Positions 33,401-42,969 of a stretch of 64,000 nucleotides of DNA are shown here, in pieces; the first letter of the stretch is position 1; each line of letters starts with the position of its first letter. The position numbers were made by a program, and so were the translations under genes. Source of the stretch: Roseiarcus sp963741405 (lineage in GTDB: Bacteria > Pseudomonadota > Alphaproteobacteria > Rhizobiales > Beijerinckiaceae). The stretch is taken from contig CAVUHX010000042.1 of assembly GCA_963741405.1 (NCBI GenBank), forward strand, positions 62,001 to 126,000. The letters run 5' to 3'. The notes under the pieces were generated by a model. That model saw nothing but the letters and a program-made list of their open reading frames with translations. It was not told the origin of the DNA and did not search any database.

Positions 33401-33684
33401 TCGGCCACAACCACTTCTGGTTCCGGCGCCTGGCGATCGAGCGGGCGCTCCTCGACGAGGAGTGGAGCGAGGCCGAGAGGCACGCCGACGCGCTGCTTCT
33501 CCGCATGGCTGACGAACCGCTGGCCTACGCCTCCTGCGTGTCGGAGCGTGGCCGGGTCCTCGCGCGGCGCGGGCGCGGCGAGGCGACCGAAGCGGACGAA
33601 AGAACGCTCGAGCAGGCGCTGGCGGTCGCAGCCGGCGCGGACATGCGGGTCGATGCGCTGAGCGCTTCGCTGCGTCGGACGTAA
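30438..33684 (+). pseudogene. Zinc-ribbon / class III cyclase / ATPase / TPR signalling protein, frameshifted
   Basis: Starts at TTG 30438 with GGAGGG 7 bases ahead. First frame: double zinc ribbon (CEAC...CASC...CPECG...CGGCG, residues 3-55), class III cyclase domain (VLFCDLVGYTRLS, HIGDAAMALFG, TVTGEAANLAARLL), then an AAA ATPase Walker A (GEAGIGKTRL, about residue 290). Near 31590 the frame breaks: CGCCATTTATGGC should read without one C to continue RIYGAMDAAARTQGKERVV. The second frame carries Walker B-like LLIAVEDIHWAE and about 500 residues of helical TPR-like repeats to 33684. Intact homologues are about 1080 residues long. The single-base fault may be a sequencing error. Confidence 0.8.
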
Positions 33685-33696
33685 GGCGAAGGGGGC

Positions 33697-33927
33697 CGAT
33701 CGCTGGTTGGATTGGATCGCGAAGCCGCCAAGAAAACCTCCGCCGATGTCCTGGCGGCGCGGAACCCGAAGGCGGACCAAATCGAGTTCGTCAACATGAT
33801 CGTCGACCATCTCACCGACCGCGGCGTGATGGAGTCGAGGCTTCTTTACGAGAGCCCGTTCACCGACATCAATCCCCTGAGCGTCGAAGGTATTTTCGGA
33901 CAGAAACCGCCGCCGAGGTCGTTTTGA
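33697..33927 (+). pseudogene. hsdR: C-terminal remnant of type I restriction enzyme HsdR
   Basis: Frame reads RSLVGLDREAAKKTSADVLA, then NPKADQIEFVNMIVDHLTDR...LLYESPFTDINP...GIFG. This is the C-terminal EcoEI/EcoR124-type HsdR end (LDREAAK...NANQIRFVNxIxDYLT...LYEPPFTD). About 75 residues survive of a protein of roughly 800-1000; no helicase or nuclease part, no hsdM or hsdS. It abuts the cyclase/ATPase stop. Confidence 0.75.
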
Positions 33928-34173
33928 TCATCGAGAGCGTCAACCGCCGCGCGGCGGCGTAGCGGCGAAGCCGGAAGCCAAAGAAAAACTCAATAATAAT
34001 GTAAATTATGCTGCAAGGCGACAGGTTTTGGCGCCTAGGGCTTTGAAATCGCTTGCGCGCCGCCAAAACTGGCACTGTGCTCCGCCAGAGTCCGGAGACC
34101 GCGCGAAAGTTGCAAATTCTGGCGCCTAAATCTCTGATATCGCTTGTCCGTGAGCAGATTCTCGCCCCGCCCC
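33928..34173. repeat. Intergenic pair of imperfect 30-base direct repeats
   Basis: Copies at 34026-34055 and 34117-34146 share TGGCGCCTA, CTxTGAxATCGCTTG and 24 of 30 bases in all, 91 bases apart. They lie between the hsdR remnant and argH, in otherwise featureless sequence. Function unknown. Confidence 0.65.
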
Positions 34174-35560
34174 TCAGCCGGCTCCGAGCCGCTTCAGCCA
34201 AAGCTTCGCCTGCCGCCGGACATTGGCCGGCGCGGTTCCCCCGTAGGAGGTGCGGCTCCTGACCGAACGCTCGACGCCGAGCACCGCGAAAGCGTCCTCG
34301 CCGATGCGCGGCTCGACGCTCCGCATCTCCTCGAGCGACAGCTTCTCCAGCGGAACCCCGCGCTGCGAGGCGAGCGCCACGATCCGGCCGGTGACGTGGT
34401 GGGCCTCGCGGAACGGCAGTTTCAGTGTGCGCACGAGCCAGTCGGCGAGGTCGGTCGCGGTGGCGTAGCCCGCCCCGGCCGCCGCCTTCATCCGTTTCGC
34501 GTCCGGCGTCATGTCGGCGACCATGCCGGTCATCGCGGCAAGGCAGAGCGACAGCGTCTGAAGCGCGTCGAACACGCCTTCCTTGTCCTCCTGCATGTCC
34601 TTCGAATAGGCGAGCGGCAGGCCCTTCATCACGGTGAGCAGGCCGACCAGCGCTCCGACCACCCGCCCCGTCTTGCCGCGCACGAGCTCGGCCGCGTCCG
34701 GGTTGCGCTTCTGCGGCATGATCGAGGAGCCGGTCGAGAAGGCGTCGCTGAGCCTGACGAAGCCGAATTGCGGGGTCGTCCACAGCACGATCTCCTCGGC
34801 GAAGCGCGACAGGTGGGTCGCCGAGATCGCCGCCGCGCTCAAGGCCTCGAGGGCGAAGTCGCGGTCGGCGACGCTGTCGAGCGAGTTGGCGGTCGGCCGG
34901 TCGAAGCCGAGCGCCTCCGCCGTCATCTCCCGGTCGATCGGGAACGAGGTCCCGGCGAGCGCCGCCGCGCCGAGCGGACATTCGTTGAGGCGCCTGCGCG
35001 CGTCGCGGAAGCGGCCGGCGTCGCGCGCCAGCATCTCGACATAGGCCATGAGGTGATGGCCGAAGGTGACCGGCTGGGCCGACTGGAGATGGGTGAAGCC
35101 CGGCATCGACCATGCCGGCGCAGGCGAGCGCGCGGGCGGCGAGCGCCTTCTGGAGCCCGGCGATCTGGACAATCAGGGCGTCGATCGTGTCGCGCACCCA
35201 CAGGCGGAAATCGACCGCGACCTGGTCGTTGCGCGAGCGGGCGGTGTGCAGCCGTCCCGCCGCCGGGCCGACGATCTCGGCGAGCCGGCTCTCGACATTC
35301 ATGTGGATGTCCTCGAGGGCGCGCGAGAAGGCGAAGGCGCCTGCCTCGATTTCGCCCTTGACTTCGGCGAGACCCTTGGCGATGGCCTCCGCGTCGGCGG
35401 CTTCGATGATGCCCTGGCGCGCGAGCATGGCGACATGGGCTTGCGAGCCGGCGATATCCTGGGCGGCGAGCTTGCGGTCGAAGTCGATCGAGGCGTTGAT
35501 CTCCTCCATGATTTCGGCCGGGCCGGCGGCAAACCGGCCGCCCCACATCGCGTTGCTCAT
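34174..35560 (-). pseudogene. argH: Argininosuccinate lyase, frameshifted
   Basis: Final step of arginine synthesis (argininosuccinate to arginine plus fumarate), cytosolic tetramer. The first frame encodes MWGGRFAAGPAEIMEEINAS, then TARSRNDQVAVDFRLWVRD. Near 35110 an extra base (GTCGATGCC instead of GTCATGCC) diverts it. The second frame continues MPGFTHLQSAQPVTFGHHL and holds the signature GSSIMPQKRNPDAAEL, ending KLWLKRLGAG. Every catalytic motif is present once frames are joined; total length would be about 461 residues, normal for ArgH. A single-base indel in such a gene predicts arginine auxotrophy or a sequence error. Confidence 0.88.
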
Positions 35561-35587
35561 GAGATTGTTGCCCTGGATGGTTCGAGA

Positions 35588-36235
35588 ATGACGACGACTG
35601 GATACAAGCCGCGCAAGCTTCTCCTGCCGGTGGCGCTCGGCGTCCTTGCGGCGTTCGCCGCCGGGGCCGTCCTATACGGGACGCGTGCGCCGGGCGGCAA
35701 GGCGGCGGGCGCCTGCCCGCCCGCCTCGAAGGCGCTGGCGGCGAAGCTCGCTCCGCTGGCGAAGGGCGAGGTTGCGGCGGTGTCGATCGCCTCCGATCCG
35801 GGCAAGGCCCTGCCGCTCGCGTTCGAGCGCCCCGACGGTTCGAAGACGACGCTCGCCGATTTCCGCGGGCGCGCGGTGCTCCTGAACCTGTGGGCGACCT
35901 GGTGCGTGCCCTGCCGGGTCGAGATGCCGGCGCTCGATCGCCTGCAGGCCGAAGCCGGCGGCCCGGGCTTCGAGGTCGTGGCGGTCAATGTCGATACGGC
36001 GCGGCTCGAGCGCCGGGCGGCCTTCCTCGACGGGATCGGCGTCAAGGCGCTGGCGCGCTACGCCGACCCGAGCGGCGACGCCTTCGAAACCCTTCGCCAG
36101 GGCGGCAAGGCGCTCGGCCTGCCGGTGACGATGCTGATCGACGGGGACGGGTGCGAGATCGGCGCCGCCGCCGGGGCCGTCAAATGGGATTCGGCCGACG
36201 CCGCAGCGCTCGTCGGCGCGCTGAAGGGCGGCTGA
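35588..36235 (+). CDS. tlpA: TlpA-family thiol:disulfide interchange protein
   Basis: Periplasmic thioredoxin-fold protein anchored by an N-terminal transmembrane helix (LLLPVALGVLAAFAAGAVLY), 215 residues. Active site WCVPC lies in NLWATWCVPCR (about residue 105) and the cis-Pro follows in GLPVTMLID. In relatives TlpA reduces copper-binding or cytochrome-maturation partners for cytochrome oxidase assembly. It is divergent from argH with 27 bases between starts, the order common in Rhizobiales. Confidence 0.88.
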   Translation: MTTTGYKPRKLLLPVALGVLAAFAAGAVLYGTRAPGGKAAGACPPASKALAAKLAPLAKGEVAAVSIASDPGKALPLAFERPDGSKTTLADFRGRAVLLNLWATWCVPCRVEMPALDRLQAEAGGPGFEVVAVNVDTARLERRAAFLDGIGVKALARYADPSGDAFETLRQGGKALGLPVTMLIDGDGCEIGAAAGAVKWDSADAAALVGALKGG

Positions 36236-36254
36236 GACGGGAAGGCGCCAGCCC

Positions 36255-38597
36255 TCAGGCCGCCGCCTGGTTGGGTTTTCGGCGGGATCCGACCAGCGCG
36301 AGCGCCTCCGCTGCCGCAACCGGCGGGCTGAACAGGAAGCCCTGGACCTCGGCGATCGTCCCGAGTTGCTCGATGATCCGCATTTGCCGTTCGGTTTCGA
36401 CGCCTTCGATCAGCACGGTCATGCCGAGTTTGCGGCTCATCGCGGCGACGCTTTCGACCAGAATCGAGGCGCGTTCGTGAATACCGAGGCCAACCGTGAA
36501 CGAGCGGTCGATCTTCACCCGGTCGAGCGGGAAGCTCAGCAGGTAACTCAAGCTCGAGTAGCCGGTACCGAAATCATCGAGCGAGATGCGGCATCCCCGT
36601 GCGCGAAGCGCATCGAGGGTCCCGCGAGCGTCGCCGCGATCGTCCAGCAGCGTCGACTCCGTGATCTCGAGGTCGAGACGATCGGGCCGGACGTCCCACG
36701 CCTTCAATGCGCCCTCGACGATCGCCTCGATGTTGCCGCTGCGAAACTGCGACGGTGAAAGGTTGACCGAGACGCTGACGTTCTCCGGCCAGGCGGCGCA
36801 AGCCCTGCAGGCGCGGCGCAGGACGCAGGCTCCGAACTCCTCCATCAGCCCGATTTCCTCGACGATCGGGATGAACTCGCCCGGCGAGACGGCGCCGCGC
36901 ACCGGATGGCGCCAGCGGGCAAGCGCTTCGAACGCTGTGATCCTGCGCGTCCTGACATCGACGATCGGCTGAAAATGGACGTCGATCGCATCGGTGGCGA
37001 CGGCAGCGCGAAGTTCCAGTTCAATGAGCCGGCGGATCTGGATCTTTGTGTCCATCTCCCGCTCGAAAGCGCGCCAGCCGCGCCGTCCGTCGGCTTTGGC
37101 GGCATAGAGCGCGATGTCCGCGTTGGACAAGAGCACGTCCGGAGTTGCGCCATCGTCGGGAGCCGATGCCGTGCCGATGCTCGCGCCGACGATGACTTCG
37201 GCGCCGTCGATGACGACGGCGCGGCCGATCTCATCAATGATGCGTCTGGCCAGCGTCGGCGTCTCGAGCTGGCCGGCGCCGTGGCGGTGGAGGATGACGA
37301 ACTCGTCGCCCCCCCAGCGAGCGACCAGATCGCGCGGGCCGACAATGCCGCTCAGACGCCGCGCGATCTCGCCCAAGAGTTTGTCGCCGGTCGTGTGGCC
37401 CAGGCTGTCGTTGACCTGCTTGAAGTTGTCCAGATCCAGAAACATCACGGTCAGACCGCCGTCGCGCGGACGACCTTCCAGAGCCCTGGCGAGTTCCTCT
37501 TCGAAGCTGCGGCGGTTCGGGAGTTCGGTGACTGTGTCGAAATGCGCCATCCTGTTGATCCGGATCGCCGCGTTCCGGCGTTCAGTCACGTCCTGGACAA
37601 CCAGGACCGTACCGTTGTTCTTCATGCGATTGACCGTGGCTTCGATTGCCCGGCCGTCCCTGGTGTCGATCGGCACAGTCACGTCGGAAGAAATCTCGGC
37701 GCCGCGGAAGAGCGCGCGGACCGAGGCGGAGGACTGCGACTCCGGAAGAAGCTGCGGCCCGATATGTCGGCGAAACAGCGAATGGACGCTCTCCCCGGCG
37801 ATCGCCGCCTCCTCTCCGAGCCTGAAGACGGCGCGGAACTGATCGTTCACGAGGATGAGCCGCCCGGACCCGTCGATCATGCACAGCCCGTGCGACATAT
37901 TGTTGAGGGCAGAGTCGAGGCGCCCGGCAAGCATCGCGGCCTTTTGCTGCGCGGCGACGACGCCGAGGAAATTCGCCCTCAGGCGGGCTGAATAGCCTTT
38001 CATGAAGGAAATGAGCGGGACGAAGCCGACAATGATCATGACCGGATACCATCCGCCCGCGACGATCATGGCTGCGCTGAGAGGTAGGAAGGCTGCCGTC
38101 AGTTGGACCTTGACGCCCCTGTAGATCGCGTAGCTCCGGGTCAGCATTCCGAATGCATATGCGATGGTCATCGTCGGGCCGAGGAATTGGGTGAATGAAT
38201 CTCGAGTGACCCAGTAGGAAAGGAGAGTCCAGAGCGACATCGCTGCAAGACTGGCGCAGGCGCCGACCGCAAAGGCGGTTTCGTGCCTTCGGGCAACCCT
38301 TATGGTCGTACTCGGCTGCTGCTTTGCGTGCCGATGCAGGTAATAAAGGCGGCCCGCCGCGATGATGGGCTGGGCAGCGGACGCTGCCAGCAGGACAATG
38401 CTTCGGGACGCGACAGCGGCCACGATTTCCATCGTGGTAGCCGCGAGCGCAGAGTAGAGAACCGGGGCGGCGTCTGCCAGAAGGCCGTCCACAAACTCGA
38501 TATAGAGTTCGTCCGGCAATTCTCCGGACAGTGCGGAAGCATCACTTGGTTCGGTGCTCGCCATGAAACCGTCTGACAGCTTTCCAATGAATATCAC
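36255..38597 (-). CDS. Membrane GGDEF-EAL cyclic-di-GMP enzyme with PAS domain
   Basis: 780 residues: about five N-terminal hydrophobic segments (residues 40-200), a PAS domain (about 225-340), GGDEF domain with RWGGDEF intact, and EAL domain with FEALARW, NLSPSQF, LEITES, DDFGTGYSSL, KIDRS and EGVET. Both diguanylate cyclase and phosphodiesterase active sites appear complete, so it may synthesise or degrade c-di-GMP. Starts at 38597 and 38564 (MASTEPSD) are both possible; neither has a clear ribosome site. It converges on tlpA with 19 bases between. Confidence 0.88.
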   Translation of the reverse strand: MIFIGKLSDGFMASTEPSDASALSGELPDELYIEFVDGLLADAAPVLYSALAATTMEIVAAVASRSIVLLAASAAQPIIAAGRLYYLHRHAKQQPSTTIRVARRHETAFAVGACASLAAMSLWTLLSYWVTRDSFTQFLGPTMTIAYAFGMLTRSYAIYRGVKVQLTAAFLPLSAAMIVAGGWYPVMIIVGFVPLISFMKGYSARLRANFLGVVAAQQKAAMLAGRLDSALNNMSHGLCMIDGSGRLILVNDQFRAVFRLGEEAAIAGESVHSLFRRHIGPQLLPESQSSASVRALFRGAEISSDVTVPIDTRDGRAIEATVNRMKNNGTVLVVQDVTERRNAAIRINRMAHFDTVTELPNRRSFEEELARALEGRPRDGGLTVMFLDLDNFKQVNDSLGHTTGDKLLGEIARRLSGIVGPRDLVARWGGDEFVILHRHGAGQLETPTLARRIIDEIGRAVVIDGAEVIVGASIGTASAPDDGATPDVLLSNADIALYAAKADGRRGWRAFEREMDTKIQIRRLIELELRAAVATDAIDVHFQPIVDVRTRRITAFEALARWRHPVRGAVSPGEFIPIVEEIGLMEEFGACVLRRACRACAAWPENVSVSVNLSPSQFRSGNIEAIVEGALKAWDVRPDRLDLEITESTLLDDRGDARGTLDALRARGCRISLDDFGTGYSSLSYLLSFPLDRVKIDRSFTVGLGIHERASILVESVAAMSRKLGMTVLIEGVETERQMRIIEQLGTIAEVQGFLFSPPVAAAEALALVGSRRKPNQAAA

Positions 38598-38930
38598 TAT
38601 GAAGTTCGAGTAATAAAAACTCGTTTAATTCCTCGCCCGGTCCTCTTTCTGACGATCCCAAATCGGGCCGATTTTTCCAGCTTCGCGCGGGCCGTCAATC
38701 GGACACGCCGGAAGCGGCCTTGCAACCCCCGTCTCGGGCTCCGCACCTCTGCAGACAGCTCTCCGGGTCGCTCCATACCGATCGTGGAAGTGAAGAGCCT
38801 TGTGCCGGACCAAAGCCTCAGCCCGCCGCAAGCGAACGAGGTTAACTAAATGTGGCCAAAATTCGCTCTCGGTTGTTTACCTTTCTTATTATTGTGTTAA
38901 CATCGTTATCAACTTCGCGGGAGACACATC
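38598..38930. other. Intergenic region with probable feeM promoter
   Basis: About 330 bases between divergent genes. TTGTTT (38873) and TTAACA (about 38896) on the plus strand give a plausible -35/-10 pair in AT-rich DNA just upstream of the FeeM-type gene. No lux-type palindrome was identified. Confidence 0.4.
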
Positions 38931-39684
38931 ATGACGGCGGCAGATGGAGCGCTTCCAGGATTCTCCGACCGCGTCCTGAGGTTCTTGGAACGAGTTCGAG
39001 CACCGAATCGCACGAACAGAGTGCGAGCGGGAGGCTGCGTTTCGGCTAAGGTACGATGCCTACGTGCGAGCCGGATTGATGGGAACGCGATCCGATCGCA
39101 GGCTGTTCGACGAGCGATACGACAACGATACGAACGCCTGGATCACAATGACTTTCGTCGACGGCGAACTGGCGGCGACGACCAGACTGAATTTAGGAAG
39201 GGGAGAGGGTTCGGTCCTGCCCAGCATGGCAGTCTATCCCGATGTGGTCGGGCCAAGACTGCGTTCAGGACACGTTATCCTTGAAACGACCCGACTGGCG
39301 GCGAATATCGAAGTCTCGGGTTCGAATCCGGAAGTGGCGTATGTTGCGATGCGACCAGGCTACATGGCTGCGGCGCATTTCAACGTCGATCTCGCTGTTG
39401 CCTCGCCGCGCCTCGAGCACATGGCATTCTACCGTAGAATACTGCAATTCAGCACATGGTGTGCGCCGCGCGCTTATCCTGGACTCACGGCCGAATTCGG
39501 ATGCATGGGCGCGGACTTCCACGAGGCGCGAGCGCGCGTCGAAGCCCGCTACCCGTTCTACAAATCCGAGCCAATCGAGCGCGAGGCGCTTTTCGGACCG
39601 AGCGACAGGGAGATCGATCCGGCCTTTCGTGGCAGCGGGGCGGCGCGCAGTCGATTTAAAGCGGAACTCTCCACAACGGCTTGA
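38931..39684 (+). pseudogene. FeeM-type N-acyl amino acid synthase / autoinducer-synthase-fold protein, frameshifted
   Basis: FeeM enzymes (same fold as LuxI) condense acyl-ACP with an amino acid, often tyrosine. ATG at 38931 has GGGAG 10 bases ahead and encodes MTAADGALPGFSDRVLRFLE; about 38995 the frame must shift by one base to continue FEHRIARTECEREAAFRLRY and DAYVRAGLM. Downstream motifs HVILETTRLAAN, YVAMRPGYMAAAHF, EHMAFYRRIL and APRAYPGLTAEF match the family as I know it. Joined length is about 250 residues. Without the shift the product would have to start at 39064 and lose the acyl-binding N-terminus. No adjacent luxR gene. Confidence 0.65.
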
Positions 39685-39950
39685 AGAGGATTGATGTCGC
39701 CTGCCTCTGCGAAGGCGTCAAGGGCGGACTCGCTCGGGCGAAGGTCACGATCGTCGCACCACTCCAGGAACGGTCCCAGACTCACCAAGACGAGCCTCGC
39801 CTCGTCGCCTCCCAGCGAATGCCCCATGAACATCCCGTAACGGTCGTCTACCCAATCGTCATAGCTTGGGTGCGCTGACAAATCGGACATCAGCCTTCGC
39901 GCGATCTCGAATTCGGCGGCCGAAAGAACCGCTATGGAAGTGTTGGTCAT
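39558..39950 (-). CDS. Hypothetical protein, antisense-overlapping feeM
   Basis: 130 residues, MTNTSIAVLSAAEFEIARRL...YDDWVDDRYGMFMGHSLGG...FLEWCDD. The composition (acidic, mixed helix) is protein-like, especially its first 85 residues. No known family. The last 126 bases overlap the 3' end of the FeeM-type gene on the other strand; the overlap may mean that the real stop is nearer or that a frame error extends it. Confidence 0.5.
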   Translation of the reverse strand: MTNTSIAVLSAAEFEIARRLMSDLSAHPSYDDWVDDRYGMFMGHSLGGDEARLVLVSLGPFLEWCDDRDLRPSESALDAFAEAGDINPLQAVVESSALNRLRAAPLPRKAGSISLSLGPKSASRSIGSDL

Positions 39951-40449
39951 GACGAACCCGCCAATATTCGTTTCCGCCCGCTGTGCTCGCTGCGGTCAGG
40001 CAACGCAGAACGTGTCAGAAATCCGTTAACGGCGTTATCAAATGTTACCTCAAATTCCACGCCGAAACGAAAGCCTTCCTTTGATCCTCTTACCGCCAGT
40101 TCCGCGCACGTGAAGGCAGAGCCCAGTCTGCGCGCCGCTCGTATAATCCAGAAAAATATCAATCTGAATTGTGTCAATGTGGAGACGGAATTCAATTCTT
40201 TTGGGAAGCGTTCGCGAAACTTTACGACGCGGATGGACAAGAATTCGTAAACGCCGCACGAACCTTCAGCCGAGGACCCCCCGTCGAGATAAGATAGGGG
40301 ACTCCCTGTCGCTGTTCGGCGCTCTTGCCCGTTGCGCCGGAAATCGCGGGATTAATTCAACTCGACCAAAAATGGGTTTTTGAGGCGCCCAAACGGCGGA
40401 AGCGCCTCATATCAACGCGTCTGAGATGTTTTCTGAAATTCCGGCAGCA
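39951..40449. other. Intergenic region, no gene recognised
   Basis: About 500 bases between the hypothetical gene and the truncated IS110 gene. Relatively AT-rich, with short frames that lack any family sign. The right end must contain the breakpoint that removed the first part of the IS110 transposase. Confidence 0.35.
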
Positions 40450-41450
40450 CCGGCGTCTACTGGAAGCCGGTCTGGCATATTCTCGCGGACGGCGAGTTCG
40501 AGCTGCTGCTGGCCAACGCCGCGCATGTGAAGAACGTGCCCGGCCGCAAGACCGACGTGAACGATGCGACCTGGCTCTCCGAGCTGGCCGCTCACGGCCT
40601 GATCCGCGGCAGTTTCGTGCCGGATCGTCCGACCCAGGAGCTGCGGTCCCTGCTTCGCACCCGCAAGCAGCTGGTTCGCGAGCGCTCGTCCCATATTCAG
40701 CGGCTGCAGAAGACGTTGGAGGACGGCAACATCAAGCTCAACTCGGTCATCTCCGACATCCTGGGCGTTAGCGGTCGGGCCATGGTCGAGGCGATGATCG
40801 CCGGCCAGACCGATCCGGTTGTCTTGGCCGGGCTGGCGGACCGGCGGATCCGAGCCACGCCAGAAGAGCTTCGCGAGGCGCTGCGGGGCCGCCTGACGGC
40901 TCACCACCGCTTCTTGCTCCAGCTCCATCTGGAGCAGATCGACGCCCTCGATCGGGCGATCGCGCGGATCAACGAGGAGGTGAAGACCGATCTCGACTCC
41001 TTTCGTGAGGCCACCCAGATCGTAAAGACCGTTCCGGGCTTCGACGACCTCAGCGCCCAATCCTTTCTGTCCGAGATCGGCGTCGACATGAGCCGCTTTC
41101 CCTCGGACGCCCATCTCCTCTCCTGGGCCTGCATTTGCCCGCGCAACGACGAGAGCGCCGGCAAGAGACGGTCCACTCGAATGCGCAAGGGCTCGCGCTG
41201 GTTGAAAGCGACGCTCTTCTCCTGCGCCTTGGGCGGCCGCCAGAAGTGCCGCGGGGCCAAAAAGGCTATCGGCGCCGTCGCCGCCTCCCTCCTGCGCACC
41301 ATCTACCACATGCTCAAGGACGGCACGCTGTACCAAGATCTCGGCGCCGACCACTTCGACAAGCGACACAAGATCGCCTCCACCCGTCGCCTTGTCCAGC
41401 GCCTCCAGAACCTGGGGTTCGCCGTTCAGCTCACCCCCGCCTCCGCATGA
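40450..41450 (+). pseudogene. IS110-family transposase, N-terminally truncated
   Basis: In-frame from STGVYWKPVWHILADGEFEL through KNVPGRKTDVNDATWLSEL to QLTPASA. Contains the C-terminal transposase_20 region with GFDDLSAQSFLSEIG...SWACICPRNDESAGK, where the conserved Ser nucleophile lies (SAGK). The first roughly 60-80 residues, which hold the first acidic residue of the DEDD RuvC-like domain, are missing, so the copy should be inactive. A GTG at 40527 gives the longest in-frame product. Confidence 0.8.
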
Positions 41451-41826
41451 CCCGCGTCTTGTTTCTCTCTAGCTAAATCCCCGGCGGGGGATTCTCTCCG
41501 CCGCCGCGCCGCCTATCGGTTCGCGCCCAGGTTGCATGAGGCCGGCCCCGTTTCGGCTTTCCCCTGCTTCCGCGCCCATGGACCCTGCTTCGGGTGCTGA
41601 ACAGGGGAGAAACCTGCCCTGTTATTTATTACAGTTATCATTTGTTACGTCATTGCAGCTTGCGTTCCAATCGATTGCAAAGACGTGTGTTTTCCGACAG
41701 AAGCTGGACTGACGGGTGCGCGACTCGCCCTATTATTTTCACGAAAACAGGGCAAACAGATCCTATGCGGGTGGACGGCGGCCGGACTTGGTAGGCTGAG
41801 CTTCCACACCAGCATGGAGGCAACCG
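41451..41826. other. Non-coding region between two IS110-type genes
   Basis: About 375 bases, AT-rich in the middle (41620-41660). In IS110-family elements the non-coding end beside the transposase encodes the bridge RNA that directs target and donor recognition, so part of this stretch could be such an RNA for the downstream gene. I did not see an unambiguous hairpin set. Confidence 0.35.
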
Positions 41827-42024
41827 ATGGAGTCCGTCCCCTCTGCGACCGTTGTCGCGGCCACCGTCCGAGCGAATGCGGTCACGTTGTTCGCCTCGCT
41901 CGAATTGAGCAAATCGAAATGGGTTGTGACGATGAACAGTCCGGGCAGTGAACTGGACCCCACTCGTGGGACCACGGGAGGTCGGACTTAAGGTGTAATC
42001 TCGCCTGCCCTTGTCTTTCAAGAA

Positions 42025-42969
42025 TCAAGCCGCTTCTTGTTGCTTCTGCCTCTGCTGTGGGTATGTGGGCAACGCGTTTGCGTTGTCCAAGCGAAGCGGC
42101 ATGTCCACAGGCCTCGCCGCCGCCTCGATTTCGTCCATGCCGGCGCGCCACACCGCCATCGGCATCTGGTTGTTCATCGCCTGGTGCGGGCGTCGAAAAT
42201 TGTAAAAGGTCATCCAGGAACCGATGCCGGCCCGCGCCTCGCGGCCGTCGGCGTAGGCTTTGAGATGCACCTCTTCATACTTGATCGAACGCCACAGCCG
42301 TTCGATGAAGATGTTGTCCATGAAGCGGCCGCGTCCGTCCATCGAAATCGCGACGCCGGCCGCCGCGAGCTTGCCGGCGAAAGCCTCGGCGGTGAACGTG
42401 GAGCCCTGATCAGTATTGAATATTTGGGGCTTTCCGAACCGAAGCAGCGCCTCCTCCAGCGCCGCCACGCAGAAGCTGGCATCGTTGGTGTTCGACAGCC
42501 GCCACGCCAGAACCGCCCGGCTGGCCCAGTCGATGATCGCCACCAGATAGAGGAAGCCGCACGCCATCGGGATGTAGGTCACGTCGGCCGCCCACACGTG
42601 GTTCGGCTCGACAATCTTCAGGCCGCGCAGCAGGTAGGGGTATATCTTGTGCCCGGGCGCGGCTTTGCTCGTGCCGGGGCGCGGAACCAGCGCCTCGATC
42701 CCCATCGCCCGCATCAGCCGCCGCACCCGCTTGCGATTGACCCCGCGGCCTTCCTTGTTGAGTTCGAAGGTCATTCGCCGCGAGCCGTAGAACGGAAGCT
42801 CGAGATGCAGTTCGTCGATGCGGCGCATCACCGCCAGATCGTCCGCCCCGGCGAAGGGCTTGGGGCGGTAGACCCCCGAGCGCGCCACGCCCACAAGCGC
42901 GCATTGGCGGCGCACCGACAGGTCCTTACCAGGCCGTTCGACCTTCGCTCTTCGATCGGGCGCGCTCAT
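42025..42969 (-). CDS. IS3-family transposase OrfB
   Basis: 314-residue integrase-core protein. HTH_21 region (VMRRIDELHLELPFYGSRRM) then DDE domain: ADVTYIP (first Asp), FNTDQGSTF (second Asp) and IERLWRSIKYEEV (Glu). Starts with ATG inside the OrfA stop (ATGA). Close in sequence to OrfB of the second IS3 element at 53.6 kb (both have GTSK/NTSK-APGHKIYPYLLRG). Confidence 0.93.
   Translation of the reverse strand: MSAPDRRAKVERPGKDLSVRRQCALVGVARSGVYRPKPFAGADDLAVMRRIDELHLELPFYGSRRMTFELNKEGRGVNRKRVRRLMRAMGIEALVPRPGTSKAAPGHKIYPYLLRGLKIVEPNHVWAADVTYIPMACGFLYLVAIIDWASRAVLAWRLSNTNDASFCVAALEEALLRFGKPQIFNTDQGSTFTAEAFAGKLAAAGVAISMDGRGRFMDNIFIERLWRSIKYEEVHLKAYADGREARAGIGSWMTFYNFRRPHQAMNNQMPMAVWRAGMDEIEAAARPVDMPLRLDNANALPTYPQQRQKQQEAA

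Noticed and set aside
31600..33684. Separate ATPase/TPR gene starting at ATG 31600
   Set aside because: The ATG is internal; sequence before it in the other frame continues the same domain, so a single frameshifted gene explains both parts better.
34026..34146. Possible CRISPR-like pair of repeats
   Set aside because: Just two divergent copies, 91 bases apart, no further units and no cas gene.
39310..39335. GGTTCGAATCC, identical to a tRNA T-loop
   Set aside because: It lies inside the FeeM reading frame (VSGSNPE) and no acceptor, D or anticodon arms can be placed around it.
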